The notes: a model not told the origin generated them from the sequence alone. Positions 14,017 through 21,164 are shown, numbered from the stretch's first letter. The stretch is DNA of 21,672 nt from UBA2402 sp044371005 (GCA_044371005.1 JBILUL010000077.1:1-21672); one strand, 5' to 3'. Numbers and translations: made by a program.

Positions 14017-16698
14017 TCACTGCTGGGCCCGAGCTCGCTTGAGCGTGTCCGCGGCTCGCTCCTTCCATGCCTGCGCCTTGTCAGTCAATCCCAGCTTCGT
14101 GCATGTTTCCACGTAGGTTCTGCAGGCCACCGCCTCGGTCGACAGCGCCTCGGGCCCCAACGCCGCGGCATCATCAGCAATCTGCGTCAGCAACCCCATG
14201 ACGCGTTCACCCGGATCGGTCGCCGCGAGTGCGCGAGCCTCAAGCAGCCGCACTCGGAGTGTGAGTGCATTGCGGTCGCCCACTGCGGTGCGGGCGTGGG
14301 CCACCAATGGTGTGACGATGGCAAGCGATTCCGCCGCGGATTTCTTCTTGGTCAGCAGCATCCACGCGAGGTTGTACGTGGAGTTGAGCGTGTGCACGTG
14401 GGTGTCACCCAGGTGCTCGGCGAACCACGCGCTGGACGCCCGCTGCAGCGGTTCGGCCTCGGCCACGTTGCCCAGTTCGGCGTGAACGCTGCCAAGATCG
14501 CTGGCCGCGCTCATCGATGCGTAGGAATCCGCCCCGGTCAGCTTCTCCTGGATCGCACGCCACTGCGTGAAGTACTCAATGGCCTTCTGGCGATCGCCTG
14601 TCTGCTTGGCGAACTTGCCCAGCAGTGACAGCACGCTGGCCACTCGATGTTCGTCCACCGTTGCGGCACTTTGGTGCCACACGAGCAGCAGTTCAAGTGT
14701 CGTGCGGATCGAAGGGTCTGGCTTCACGTGCATTCGGACTGCGCAGTCAAGCTCGGTGATGGATCGCAGCAGCGGATCATCCGCGCCCAGTGCGGCGAGT
14801 GCCCGCTGCTGCAGCGCGGCGACCTGCTCCATCGCCATCGCGTTCTGATCGGAAAAGTGCAGCATCTCCGCGAGCGCGAACTCCACTTCAAGAATGCTGC
14901 GGTCCTCGGGCTTGAGCACGGTGCGGCGCAGTTCAAGGGCACGTTCCAGGTGCGCCTTGGCGCGAGCGAACTCGCCGAGCGTCGCGAGCGATCGCCCGAT
15001 CACATGGCGCACGCCTGCCTCGACCAGCGGCTTGGACCCCAGCAGTGGCACGATGCCGTGCTCCGCCTGATTCACCGCCTCGAGCAGCGTGATCGTTCGT
15101 CCTCCTTCATCGGCCTGCGCATTGATCAGTGTCCCGAGCATGAAGGTGTTGATGGCGTTGGTTGTCCGCTGCGCCTCCAACGCGGCGTCCCGCTGCGCCG
15201 TTGCGTCCGCTTGAGCCTGGACCGCCGCATCTCTGGCCCGCACCACCTGCTCGTAACTCCGCCACGAGAGCGCGACGATCGTCACGAGTGCGATGCTCCC
15301 CACGACCACCGGTGCCGCGTGTCGTCGGCACCAGAGGGCCAGGCGAATCCCGGCTCCCGGAGACGCCGCGAGTGTCGGGCGGTGGTCAAGCCACGCGCGC
15401 AGGTCATCTGCCAGCTGCGTCGCCGAGGTGTATCGTGCCGACAACTCGCCCGCCATCGCACGGTCCACCACGCTGCAGAGCGCTGCGGGCACGCGCGCGC
15501 CCCGCGGGTCCGAGGCGAGCTTCGTCGTTTCGCCGCGGCGGAGGCGATCCATCAGTTCGTCTGCCGCGGAGATCCCCGAATCCGTGGACCATCCACCAGG
15601 CAAGCCACCCAGCAGCAGGAATGCGAGTGTTGCGCCCATCGCGTAGACATCCGAAGCGGGCGTGGCGGGCTCTCCCCGCGCCTGCTCGGGTGCCATGAAC
15701 GCGGGGGTGCCCGTGATTCGATGGCGCGAGCGCCGCGGCCGCAGCGGATCGCCGCGTTCAATCATCGCGGAGAGCCCGAAGTCCGCCAGCTGAGCCCGGC
15801 CGGAAGCCGTGACGATGATGTTCGCCGGCTTGATGTCCCGGTGCACCACGCCTCTGGCATGCGCCGCGGCGATGCCCCGCGCGATCCCCTCCATCAATGC
15901 GGCTGCTTCCCGAACTCCCATCGGCTGACTGCCACGCCGATCCAGTGCAACACCAGCCACCACGGCGTGCGGATCCAGCCCGGTCGGAGCGGGATCGCCC
16001 ACCAGCTGGGTGTCGATGTAGGGTCGGCCATCCTCGAATCGGCCCGCCGCGTGGATTCGAACGACGCAGGGATGATCAATCGCAGCTGCCGCGCGAGCCT
16101 CGGCCATCACCCGCCGGAGGACTGACGCATCGGGCTTCGAATCGCCGTCTCGCAGCAGCTTGAGTGCGACATAGCGCTGAAGTTCCGTGTCAAACGCCTG
16201 CCACACATCGCCAAACGATCCCGAGCCCAGCCGCCGCTCCAACCGGTACTTTCCAAGCTCGCTTCCGGCCATCGGCGAGACATCCGCCGAGGCCATCGCC
16301 AGACACAAGTCACGCACCGCGTCCACGTGCGAAGCGATCATGGGGTACGCCGCCACCAGATCGCCCGCCCTCCGGACCAGCTGCTCGGGACCCAGTGCCG
16401 CCAGCTCCTCCATGATGAGCACGCGGCAGGCCTGCGGATGAGAGAGCATGGCCGGCCATTCCGTAACCAGCTTTGGAAAGTCCACCACGACCCTCACGGC
16501 CTGAACCCACGCAGCCACCAGATCGGCCAGTTCCTCCTCCACCGTTGGCATACAGGGCCCGAACCATCCGGTGACGATCTGTCCCATCGTCACGTGGTCT
16601 TCGGCTGCCAGACGCCCGACATACGCATCGAGGGACTCCCCTCCCGCGCGTTGAGGGAACGACGAACCTGGATATTGAGATGATGCGGGTGAAGTCAT
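14017..16698 (-). CDS. Transmembrane Ser/Thr protein kinase with TPR-like C-terminal domain
   Basis: An 893-residue receptor-type kinase. Residues 1-148 are a helical N-terminal region I do not recognise. The catalytic domain runs about 150-440 with all key residues: glycine loop GSGSFG (158-163), VALK (K180), HRDIKPAN (286-293, catalytic D288), DFG (306-308), APE (336-338). A DPHAVVAGVALDRRGSQ insert lies before the HRD motif. One membrane span is at about 461-480, then a coiled coil (ARDAAVQAQADATAQRDAAL), then helical pairs resembling TPR/kinesin-light-chain repeats (for example GEFARAKAHLERALELRR and GNVAEAEPLQRASSAWFAEH). It probably phosphorylates Ser/Thr in the cytoplasm while the TPR part binds a partner or cue. 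It diverges from an ECF sigma gene with 66 bp between starts, an arrangement known in planctomycetes. A TATCCC hexamer is 11 nt before the ATG. Confidence 0.93.
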   Translation of the reverse strand: MTSPASSQYPGSSFPQRAGGESLDAYVGRLAAEDHVTMGQIVTGWFGPCMPTVEEELADLVAAWVQAVRVVVDFPKLVTEWPAMLSHPQACRVLIMEELAALGPEQLVRRAGDLVAAYPMIASHVDAVRDLCLAMASADVSPMAGSELGKYRLERRLGSGSFGDVWQAFDTELQRYVALKLLRDGDSKPDASVLRRVMAEARAAAAIDHPCVVRIHAAGRFEDGRPYIDTQLVGDPAPTGLDPHAVVAGVALDRRGSQPMGVREAAALMEGIARGIAAAHARGVVHRDIKPANIIVTASGRAQLADFGLSAMIERGDPLRPRRSRHRITGTPAFMAPEQARGEPATPASDVYAMGATLAFLLLGGLPGGWSTDSGISAADELMDRLRRGETTKLASDPRGARVPAALCSVVDRAMAGELSARYTSATQLADDLRAWLDHRPTLAASPGAGIRLALWCRRHAAPVVVGSIALVTIVALSWRSYEQVVRARDAAVQAQADATAQRDAALEAQRTTNAINTFMLGTLINAQADEGGRTITLLEAVNQAEHGIVPLLGSKPLVEAGVRHVIGRSLATLGEFARAKAHLERALELRRTVLKPEDRSILEVEFALAEMLHFSDQNAMAMEQVAALQQRALAALGADDPLLRSITELDCAVRMHVKPDPSIRTTLELLLVWHQSAATVDEHRVASVLSLLGKFAKQTGDRQKAIEYFTQWRAIQEKLTGADSYASMSAASDLGSVHAELGNVAEAEPLQRASSAWFAEHLGDTHVHTLNSTYNLAWMLLTKKKSAAESLAIVTPLVAHARTAVGDRNALTLRVRLLEARALAATDPGERVMGLLTQIADDAAALGPEALSTEAVACRTYVETCTKLGLTDKAQAWKERAADTLKRARAQQ

Positions 16699-16709
16699 GC
16701 GAGCTCACC

Positions 16710-16715
16710 GGGATA
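16710..16715 (-). promoter_or_regulatory. Candidate -10 element (TATCCC) for the kinase gene
   Basis: On the minus strand TATCCC is 11 nt before the ATG at 16698. It ends in C rather than T, so it is weaker than the others, but the spacing fits the recurring pattern. Confidence 0.3.
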
Positions 16716-16749
16716 AGTGCGCTTCACGCAGGCGTGTGACATGGACCCG

Positions 16750-16755
16750 TACACT
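16750..16755 (+). promoter_or_regulatory. Candidate -10 element (TACACT) for the ECF sigma gene
   Basis: TACACT is 9 nt before the ATG at 16765, with no Shine-Dalgarno in between. It would lie inside the coding region if the upstream GTG 16717 or ATG 16741 were the start, and it is the main reason for choosing 16765. Confidence 0.45.
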
Positions 16756-16764
16756 ACGCCCACG

Positions 16765-17349
16765 ATGGCAGGAAATGATCTCAGTTCACTGCTGGCCGGC
16801 CTGGGCGGGTCCGACCCCACCCAGCGCGAACGCGCCTATGCCGAACTCCTGCGTCTGGTCTCGATCTTCGTCCGGGTTCGCATGGGCAATCGCCTTCGGA
16901 ATCATCGCGAATCCATGGACGTCTGCCAGAGCATCGCCAAGAGCTTCGTCGACGACGCCTCCAAGGGCCAGCTCACCTTTGACTCCCCCGCCGCCCTCAC
17001 CGCCTATCTCCAACGCGTGGTCCAGACCAAACTCGCCGAACTCGCCCGCCACGACGCGGCACTCAAACGCGGCGGCGGAATCGGTGATGCCGCGGCACTC
17101 GATGCCTTCGGCTCCGCCATCGCCGCGGACAACTCGCCCACCGCCAGCCGTCAGGCACTGCACGACGAAGTCTCTGAACGCATCCTGCAGGCCCTCAGCG
17201 AGGAAGAACGCCACCTGGTCACACTCCGCCGCCGCGGCATCGAGTGGGCCGAAATCGCCCGGAGCCTCAGCATCAACGAAGCCACCCTCCGGCAACGCTG
17301 GAGCCGGTTGCAGAAGCGGATACAGGAACTGCTGCACGAATCGCGGTAA
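16765..17349 (+). CDS. ECF-type RNA polymerase sigma factor
   Basis: A 194-residue sigma-70-family protein of the short, two-domain (region 2 plus region 4) kind. Region 2 is visible at about 36-62 (MGNRLRNHRESMDVCQSIAK, SFVDD), matching the planctomycete form in which the usual VDVEDVVQ motif reads MDVCQSIAKSF. It is followed by the YLQRVVQTKLAELARHD helix. Region 4 is a helix-turn-helix at about 146-185 (LSEEERHLVTLRRRGIEWAE, IARSLSINEATLRQRWSRLQ). It would direct RNA polymerase to a specific set of promoters. No anti-sigma factor is next to it; instead a transmembrane Ser/Thr kinase is divergent 66 bp away, so control by phosphorylation is inferred. In-frame starts at 16717 (GTG) and 16741 (ATG) are possible; 16765 directly begins the domain-like MAGNDLSSLLAGLGG and follows a -10 hexamer. 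Confidence 0.88.
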   Translation: MAGNDLSSLLAGLGGSDPTQRERAYAELLRLVSIFVRVRMGNRLRNHRESMDVCQSIAKSFVDDASKGQLTFDSPAALTAYLQRVVQTKLAELARHDAALKRGGGIGDAAALDAFGSAIAADNSPTASRQALHDEVSERILQALSEEERHLVTLRRRGIEWAEIARSLSINEATLRQRWSRLQKRIQELLHESR

Positions 17350-17364
17350 GGCGAAGGCGAGAGT

Positions 17365-17441
17365 TCAAATCTCAAACCTCAAATTTCAAATTTCAAATTT
17401 CAAATTTCAAATTTCAAATTTCAGAGTTCAGAGTTCAGAGT
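17365..17441 (+). repeat. AT-rich 7-bp tandem repeat, 11 units
   Basis: Eleven consecutive heptamers: TCAAATC, TCAAACC, six TCAAATT, then three TCAGAGT. The array begins 15 bp after the stop of the sigma gene and continues into related degenerate sequence (TTTGAAATCTGAAGTTTGC) up to the yraN stop. It is far more AT-rich than all surrounding DNA. It resembles the short tandemly repeated heptamers (STRR) described in cyanobacteria. Seven is not a multiple of three, so it is not a coding repeat. Confidence 0.92.
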
Positions 17442-17493
17442 CCTGATCTTTGAAATCTGAAGTTTGCAATTTGCTTTCTGCTTCGTCTCCCGC

Positions 17494-17964
17494 TCACGCG
17501 CCTCTGCCTTTTCCCGATGTTTCGACCGCGGCCACATGATGGCGCACGACTGCTTGGCTGCGCACCATCTCGACCGCCACCACATCGATGCGGGCTGATT
17601 GCCACCGGTTGGCGCGACGCAGGTGGGCGAGGATCTGGCGCAGGGTGGCCTGCTTGGTGGCGGTGACATTTTCCTCGGGAGTCGCCGCGGCACTGCGCGG
17701 ATGCTGGCCTTCTTCGCGTGTGCGAGTCTTCACTTCCACCAACACCCAGGTCTCTCCATCGGGATCAAGTGCGATGATGTCGGCCTCGCCCATGGGAACA
17801 CGCACGTTGCGATCGACGATGCGGTACCCGCGGGAGGCCAGAAATCCTGCCGCGAGGTGCTCGCCTTCGGCACCCAGCCGCGCACGCGAAGTCCTGGCGG
17901 TGCGAACACACCGGGACAGCCACGTCTTGATACGAACGGCCCATGGCCACTTCGCCCAGCTCAT
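17494..17964 (-). CDS. yraN: YraN/UPF0102 family nuclease-like protein
   Basis: A 156-residue protein of the UPF0102 family, which has a restriction-endonuclease-like fold; the cellular function is not settled, although roles with DNA junctions or damage have been proposed. The family pattern is complete: GAEGEHLAAGFLASRGYRIV (31-50), RNVRVPMGEADIIALDPDGE (52-71) with the conserved GEAD, and WVLVEVKTR (73-81), giving the D...ExK nuclease-type residues. A later helix (KQATLRQILAHLRR) also fits. It carries about 30 extra basic residues at the N-terminus compared with a minimal YraN. The ATG at 17964 has no Shine-Dalgarno; TATTCC lies 12 nt upstream and TACAAC 6 nt upstream. The gene lies between two patches of heptamer-type sequence in opposite orientations. 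Confidence 0.9.
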   Translation of the reverse strand: MSWAKWPWAVRIKTWLSRCVRTARTSRARLGAEGEHLAAGFLASRGYRIVDRNVRVPMGEADIIALDPDGETWVLVEVKTRTREEGQHPRSAAATPEENVTATKQATLRQILAHLRRANRWQSARIDVVAVEMVRSQAVVRHHVAAVETSGKGRGA

Positions 17965-17995
17965 TCTTGAGTTGTAGGAATACCGAACGGGGCCA

Positions 17996-18053
17996 AGCGA
18001 GCCAGCGCGTCGACTTCTGAACTCTGAAAATTGGACTCTGAAACTGGCTCGCT
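17996..18053. repeat. 10-bp inverted repeat enclosing heptamer-like sequence
   Basis: AGCGAGCCAG (17996-18005) and CTGGCTCGCT (18044-18053) are perfect reverse complements, 38 bp apart. The interior (18014-18044) reads, on the minus strand, TTTCAGAGTCCAATTTTCAG and on to AGTTCAGAAG, closely resembling the TCAGAGT units after the sigma gene. It lies between the SurA-like gene stop and the yraN start. It could terminate the SurA-like transcript (minus strand) or be a small mobile or repetitive element. Confidence 0.6.
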
Positions 18054-18063
18054 GCCTGCCGCG

Positions 18064-19383
18064 TTATTTCCGCGGCTGCGTCCAGAATCGGTTCTCCGCC
18101 ACCGTCAGCAACTGCGCCGTCATGTCCTTCGACGACGAAATGCTCGCCCGTTCACGAAGTCTCGCGATGTACCGATCCGTCGCTTCCGCCGCGCGACGAC
18201 GCTTGAGGATCGACTCAATGTCCATCTGCGCATCGTACAGCGTGCGGTTCTTTTCCACGATGGCATCGAGGCTCAGCCAGGCCTGGTTGTCACCGACCTT
18301 GATGGGTCCGGTGACTTCGCCAGGGTTGATCGTGCGTGCCGCGGCGTTGAGTGCTTCGTTGCCGAACAACGTGGCCTTCGCCCGGTCGCCCTTGATCTCG
18401 CGCTCTTCAAGCCCGCCCGTTTCCGCCTTGTAGCGGTTGAGCGTCTTGTCGGCCGCGAGGGTGGCGAAGGCTGTGCCGGTTGCCCGCTGGTCCTCGAATC
18501 GCTTGATGTCGTCGGGCTTGTCGGCGGGAATCTGCACGAGCCGATACTGCGCACGCGGCGGCGGATTGAAGCTGTCGAAGTACCGGTCGTATTCCTGCTT
18601 GATATCGCGCCACGGCACGCTCACACGCTTTTCAATCTTCTCGCGGAGCTGGAACCCGATGAGTTCTTCCTGCTCTCGCTTCTTCATGTACTGATCGAGC
18701 GACATGCCTTCGGTTGCTTCGAGGCGTTCATCCGCCGCGGCTCGCGATCCCATGCTCTGGCTCTGCACTCTCTCCTGCACGCTGCGCATGAACGAGAGGA
18801 ACCCCTGCTTCTGCTCGGGCGAGAAGTTGCCCATGGCTTCGGCGCGGAGCAACTCGTCGCGCACTTCGCTGCTGAGCTTTTCCTCGATCTTGTCCTTGGC
18901 GAACTTCTGCCACTCGGGGAACTTCATGCGGGCCGTCTCGGCGCGGAGCTGGTCGGCCATGTCGTCCAGGAAGGCGTTGGCGTAGACGGGGCGACCGTTG
19001 ATGTCGCCGACCTTCACATCGACCAGAGCCACAGGCCCAGCCGCGGCTGCGGGTGAGCCCGCAGCGGTCGACATCGCCACAGGCCGCACGCCTGAGGGGG
19101 CATCACTTGCAGCATTGATGGTGTCGCCGGGCCGCCCGGGGAGGGCCGTCACATCGAGCACGCCCTGCGACGCGGCGATAGGACCGGAAACCATGTCCGA
19201 GGAGATGGGAACGCGTGGGGCCTGCTGGACCTCAACCACCTGGGCGTTGCGATCCACGAAATCACCGGGCGTCAGGGGCTTGCCCGAGCGACCCAGGGTG
19301 TCGGGTGGACCGCTGCTGCACGCGGCGAGCGCACAGCAGGGCAGGAGGAGCAGCATCGCTCGCGTATGGCCACTTTTCGGCAT
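18064..19383 (-). CDS. SurA/PrsA-like lipoprotein (parvulin-type peptidyl-prolyl isomerase family)
   Basis: A 439-residue lipoprotein. The N-terminus is a lipoprotein signal (MLLLLPCCALAACSS) with lipobox LAAC and predicted lipidated Cys22. A Pro/Ser/Ala-rich linker follows (about 30-115). Residues 120-270 are charged and helical like SurA/trigger-type chaperone N-domains (DVKVGDINGRPVYANAFLDD, then FAKDKIEEKLSSEVRDELLR). Residues 278-375 look like a parvulin domain (YRLVQIPADKP, GGLEEREIKGD, INPGEVTGPIKVGDNQAWLS), though the sequence is divergent and catalysis cannot be assured. A helical C-terminal tail (QMDIESILKRRRAAEATDRY) completes the SurA layout. The likely job is folding or chaperoning exported or outer-membrane proteins. 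ATG 19356 (residue 10) is an alternative start that keeps the signal intact. It diverges from the DUF1844 gene. Confidence 0.82.
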   Translation of the reverse strand: MPKSGHTRAMLLLLPCCALAACSSGPPDTLGRSGKPLTPGDFVDRNAQVVEVQQAPRVPISSDMVSGPIAASQGVLDVTALPGRPGDTINAASDAPSGVRPVAMSTAAGSPAAAAGPVALVDVKVGDINGRPVYANAFLDDMADQLRAETARMKFPEWQKFAKDKIEEKLSSEVRDELLRAEAMGNFSPEQKQGFLSFMRSVQERVQSQSMGSRAAADERLEATEGMSLDQYMKKREQEELIGFQLREKIEKRVSVPWRDIKQEYDRYFDSFNPPPRAQYRLVQIPADKPDDIKRFEDQRATGTAFATLAADKTLNRYKAETGGLEEREIKGDRAKATLFGNEALNAAARTINPGEVTGPIKVGDNQAWLSLDAIVEKNRTLYDAQMDIESILKRRRAAEATDRYIARLRERASISSSKDMTAQLLTVAENRFWTQPRK

Positions 19384-19452
19384 GATGTAGCGTACGCCCG
19401 CTGCACCCCGGGGCGACTGGCGGGGCCACCAGAGCAGGTTTCGCCCCCGGAT

Positions 19453-19480
19453 TTGGCAACCGGTCTTTCTTCCCTACACT
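19453..19480 (+). promoter_or_regulatory. Sigma-70-type promoter for the DUF1844 gene
   Basis: TTGGCA (19453-19458) and TACACT (19475-19480) are separated by 16 bp, with five of six -35 matches and four of six -10 matches. The leader to the TTG start is about 50 nt and carries AGGAG at 19524-19528. This is the best complete promoter in the window. Confidence 0.6.
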
Positions 19481-19535
19481 TGCGTTCACGAGGCACCGGG
19501 CCAATCGCCCGCTGCTCGCTACCAGGAGCCTTGCT

Positions 19536-20039
19536 TTGGCCGACGAACCCAAACTGATCATCGACTCGGACTGGAAATCTCAGGCACAGGCCGAGAAGGA
19601 AAAGCTGGCGGAAAAGGCCGCCCCCAAGGCTCAGGAATCCCAGGAACACCGCGAAATCGGCTTTGAGGACATTGTGGGCATGCTTGCCACCAACACCCTC
19701 AGCTACCTGGGCTATGTGCCCGACCCGTACACCGGCCAGGCCATGGTTTCCCTCGAATATGCAAAGCTGCACATCGACTTGCTGGGTGTGCTCGAACAGA
19801 AGACCAAGGGGAATCTGTCTGAGGACGAGAAGTCGGCCCTCGAGAAGACCCTCTCGCAGCTTCGCATGGCATTCGTTGAAGTCTCGCAGGCCGTCGCTCA
19901 GGCCATCAAGGAAGGCAAGATCAAGCCCCAGCAGGCAGGAGCCATGGTCGGCGGTGCTGGCGACATGAGTGGCGGCATGGGCGGCAGCGGCGTTGCCGGC
20001 AAGATCGGGCCTCAAGGCTCCGGTCTGGTCACTCCCTGA
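19536..20039 (+). CDS. DUF1844 domain protein
   Basis: A 167-residue cytosolic protein of unknown function. The family core spans about residues 8-120: IDSDWKSQAQAEKEKLAEKA near the N-terminus, then FEDIVGMLATNTLSYLGYVP, the segment AMVSLEYAKLHIDLLGVLEQ, KTKGNLSEDEKSALEKTLSQ, and LRMAFVEVSQAVAQAI. These match DUF1844, found in planctomycetes, deltaproteobacteria and acidobacteria. The C-terminal 40 residues are Gly-rich and low complexity (GGAGDMSGGMGGSGVAG). The start is TTG: AGGAG lies seven bases before it, and no ATG or GTG in frame fits the family's N-terminus. A clear promoter precedes it. It lies upstream of sdhC but is separated by 138 bp with a hairpin, so operon membership is uncertain. 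Confidence 0.87.
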   Translation: MADEPKLIIDSDWKSQAQAEKEKLAEKAAPKAQESQEHREIGFEDIVGMLATNTLSYLGYVPDPYTGQAMVSLEYAKLHIDLLGVLEQKTKGNLSEDEKSALEKTLSQLRMAFVEVSQAVAQAIKEGKIKPQQAGAMVGGAGDMSGGMGGSGVAGKIGPQGSGLVTP

Positions 20040-20087
20040 GCCTTCGTCAGGGTGATGGAGGGGTGAGGGGTGAGGGGGGGGCAGGGA

Positions 20088-20122
20088 TTGACATTCGATG
20101 CCCGGGCGAAGACTTGCCCGGG
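20088..20122 (+). promoter_or_regulatory. TTGACA box and GC hairpin upstream of sdhC
   Basis: A perfect -35 consensus TTGACA (20088-20093) is followed by a 7-bp inverted repeat CCCGGGC (20101-20107) / GCCCGGG (20116-20122) with an 8-nt loop. No good -10 lies 16-18 bp downstream of the box, so the promoter is doubtful. The hairpin lacks a T-run; it may end the DUF1844 transcript weakly or be part of an sdh leader. Confidence 0.3.
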
Positions 20123-20177
20123 GCGCACCACCGGGCAGCCCCCAGGGCCCGCCCCAAACATCAGGACGCTATCAGCC

Positions 20178-21038
20178 GTGAGCGACATCAAGTCTGGCAA
20201 GTCTCAAATTCCGTTCTTCGAAAAGCACCATCACCTGCTGCGGCGTCTGCACTCTCTGACGGGCATTGTGCCCATCGGCGTCTTCCTGATGTCGCACCTC
20301 TTGACCAACGGCTCGATCGTCTGGGGCCACCTGGATGCTCGCAAGGCCGAATACGGTCATGCCGGCGTCGCGACCTTCCAGCACGAAGTCGATTTCATCC
20401 ACAGCATCCCCTTCCTTTTCTTCATCGAGCTTTCGCTCTGGGGATCGATCGCCTTCCACTCCATCCTGGGTGTCTACTACGCCCGGACTGGTGCGATCAA
20501 CACTGGCAGCTACAACTTCGGCAGCAACTGGCGTTATCGCCTGCAGCGCCTCACGGGCTACATCGGCATCTTCTTCATCATCTATCACGTGGGCACGCTG
20601 CGCTGGAACTGGACCTTCCTGACACCCGGCGGAACCGCCTGGTCGGCTGAGTTCAGCGGCTCGACGATGGCACAGATCCTCCGCGGCTCCGCCAGCGACG
20701 TCACCGCCGCGGGCGTGGCGGTCTCCCTGGGCTACCTCATCGGCGTCTCCTCGCTGGTCTTCCACTTCGCCAACGGCCTGTGGACCTCGGCCATCACCTG
20801 GGGCCTCACCGTCTCGGCTTCTGCCCAGCGGCGCTGGGGCTATGTGTGTGCCGGCCTGGGCGCGGGCCTGATGGCCCTTGGATGGGCCGCCGTCATCGGC
20901 TTTGCCACACTCGATCCGGGCGCCGCCCGCAAGACCGAAGAGAACTTCCGTCTCCGCGAATCGCGCGAGATCGAGCAGATCAAGGAAACGCAGAGCCGCG
21001 GACATGACAAGGTGACCCAGGCCGTCCCGGCCCAATAA
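20178..21038 (+). CDS. sdhC: Succinate dehydrogenase cytochrome b558 subunit
   Basis: A 286-residue membrane anchor of complex II, of the Bacillus-type (single-subunit, two-heme) cytochrome b family. It passes electrons from succinate oxidation to quinone. It has five membrane spans, with histidines at 25, 40, 94, 137 and 196 (HSLTGIVPIGVFLMSHLL, WGSIAFHSILGVYY, GIFFIIYHVGTLRW, SSLVFHFANGLWTS). The 25/40 and 94/137 spacings equal those of the heme-ligand histidines I recall for Bacillus subtilis SdhC. The protein is longer than the roughly 200-residue Bacillus form, with a soluble loop around residues 145-175 and a charged C-terminal tail (REIEQIKETQSRGHDK). GTG 20178 is chosen because homology starts there and AGGA lies 11 nt upstream; the open frame extends back to 20070 without homology. 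Confidence 0.92.
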   Translation: MSDIKSGKSQIPFFEKHHHLLRRLHSLTGIVPIGVFLMSHLLTNGSIVWGHLDARKAEYGHAGVATFQHEVDFIHSIPFLFFIELSLWGSIAFHSILGVYYARTGAINTGSYNFGSNWRYRLQRLTGYIGIFFIIYHVGTLRWNWTFLTPGGTAWSAEFSGSTMAQILRGSASDVTAAGVAVSLGYLIGVSSLVFHFANGLWTSAITWGLTVSASAQRRWGYVCAGLGAGLMALGWAAVIGFATLDPGAARKTEENFRLRESREIEQIKETQSRGHDKVTQAVPAQ

Positions 21039-21164
21039 GGCCGGCTGGTTCGGGGCCGGGGTACACCAAACGATTCGGTACACATAAGCGACAGAACTCC
21101 GCCGCGGCGGGAAGGCAAGAGGAAACTCACTCCCGGGCACGCGGCTTCAGCAAGGAACAGTGCA

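Noticed and set aside
14647..16125. 492-residue open frame on the plus strand opposite the kinase gene
   Set aside because: It overlaps the kinase catalytic domain, whose motifs are all intact on the other strand; the plus-strand product is Arg/His/Cys-rich and matches nothing.
17365..17441. Heptamer array as a CRISPR or phage integration site
   Set aside because: Units are directly abutting with no spacers, and no cas, integrase or tRNA gene is near.
17350..17446. Heptamer array as a coding extension of a neighbouring frame (repeated NFKFQIS-like peptide)
   Set aside because: The frame giving this peptide is not the sigma-factor frame, and a 7-bp unit would shift frame with each copy change; the sigma gene stops at 17349.
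20172..21140. 322-residue minus-strand open frame across sdhC
   Set aside because: sdhC on the plus strand has membrane spans and heme histidines; the minus-strand product is Asp/Gly/Ala/Arg-rich shadow sequence.
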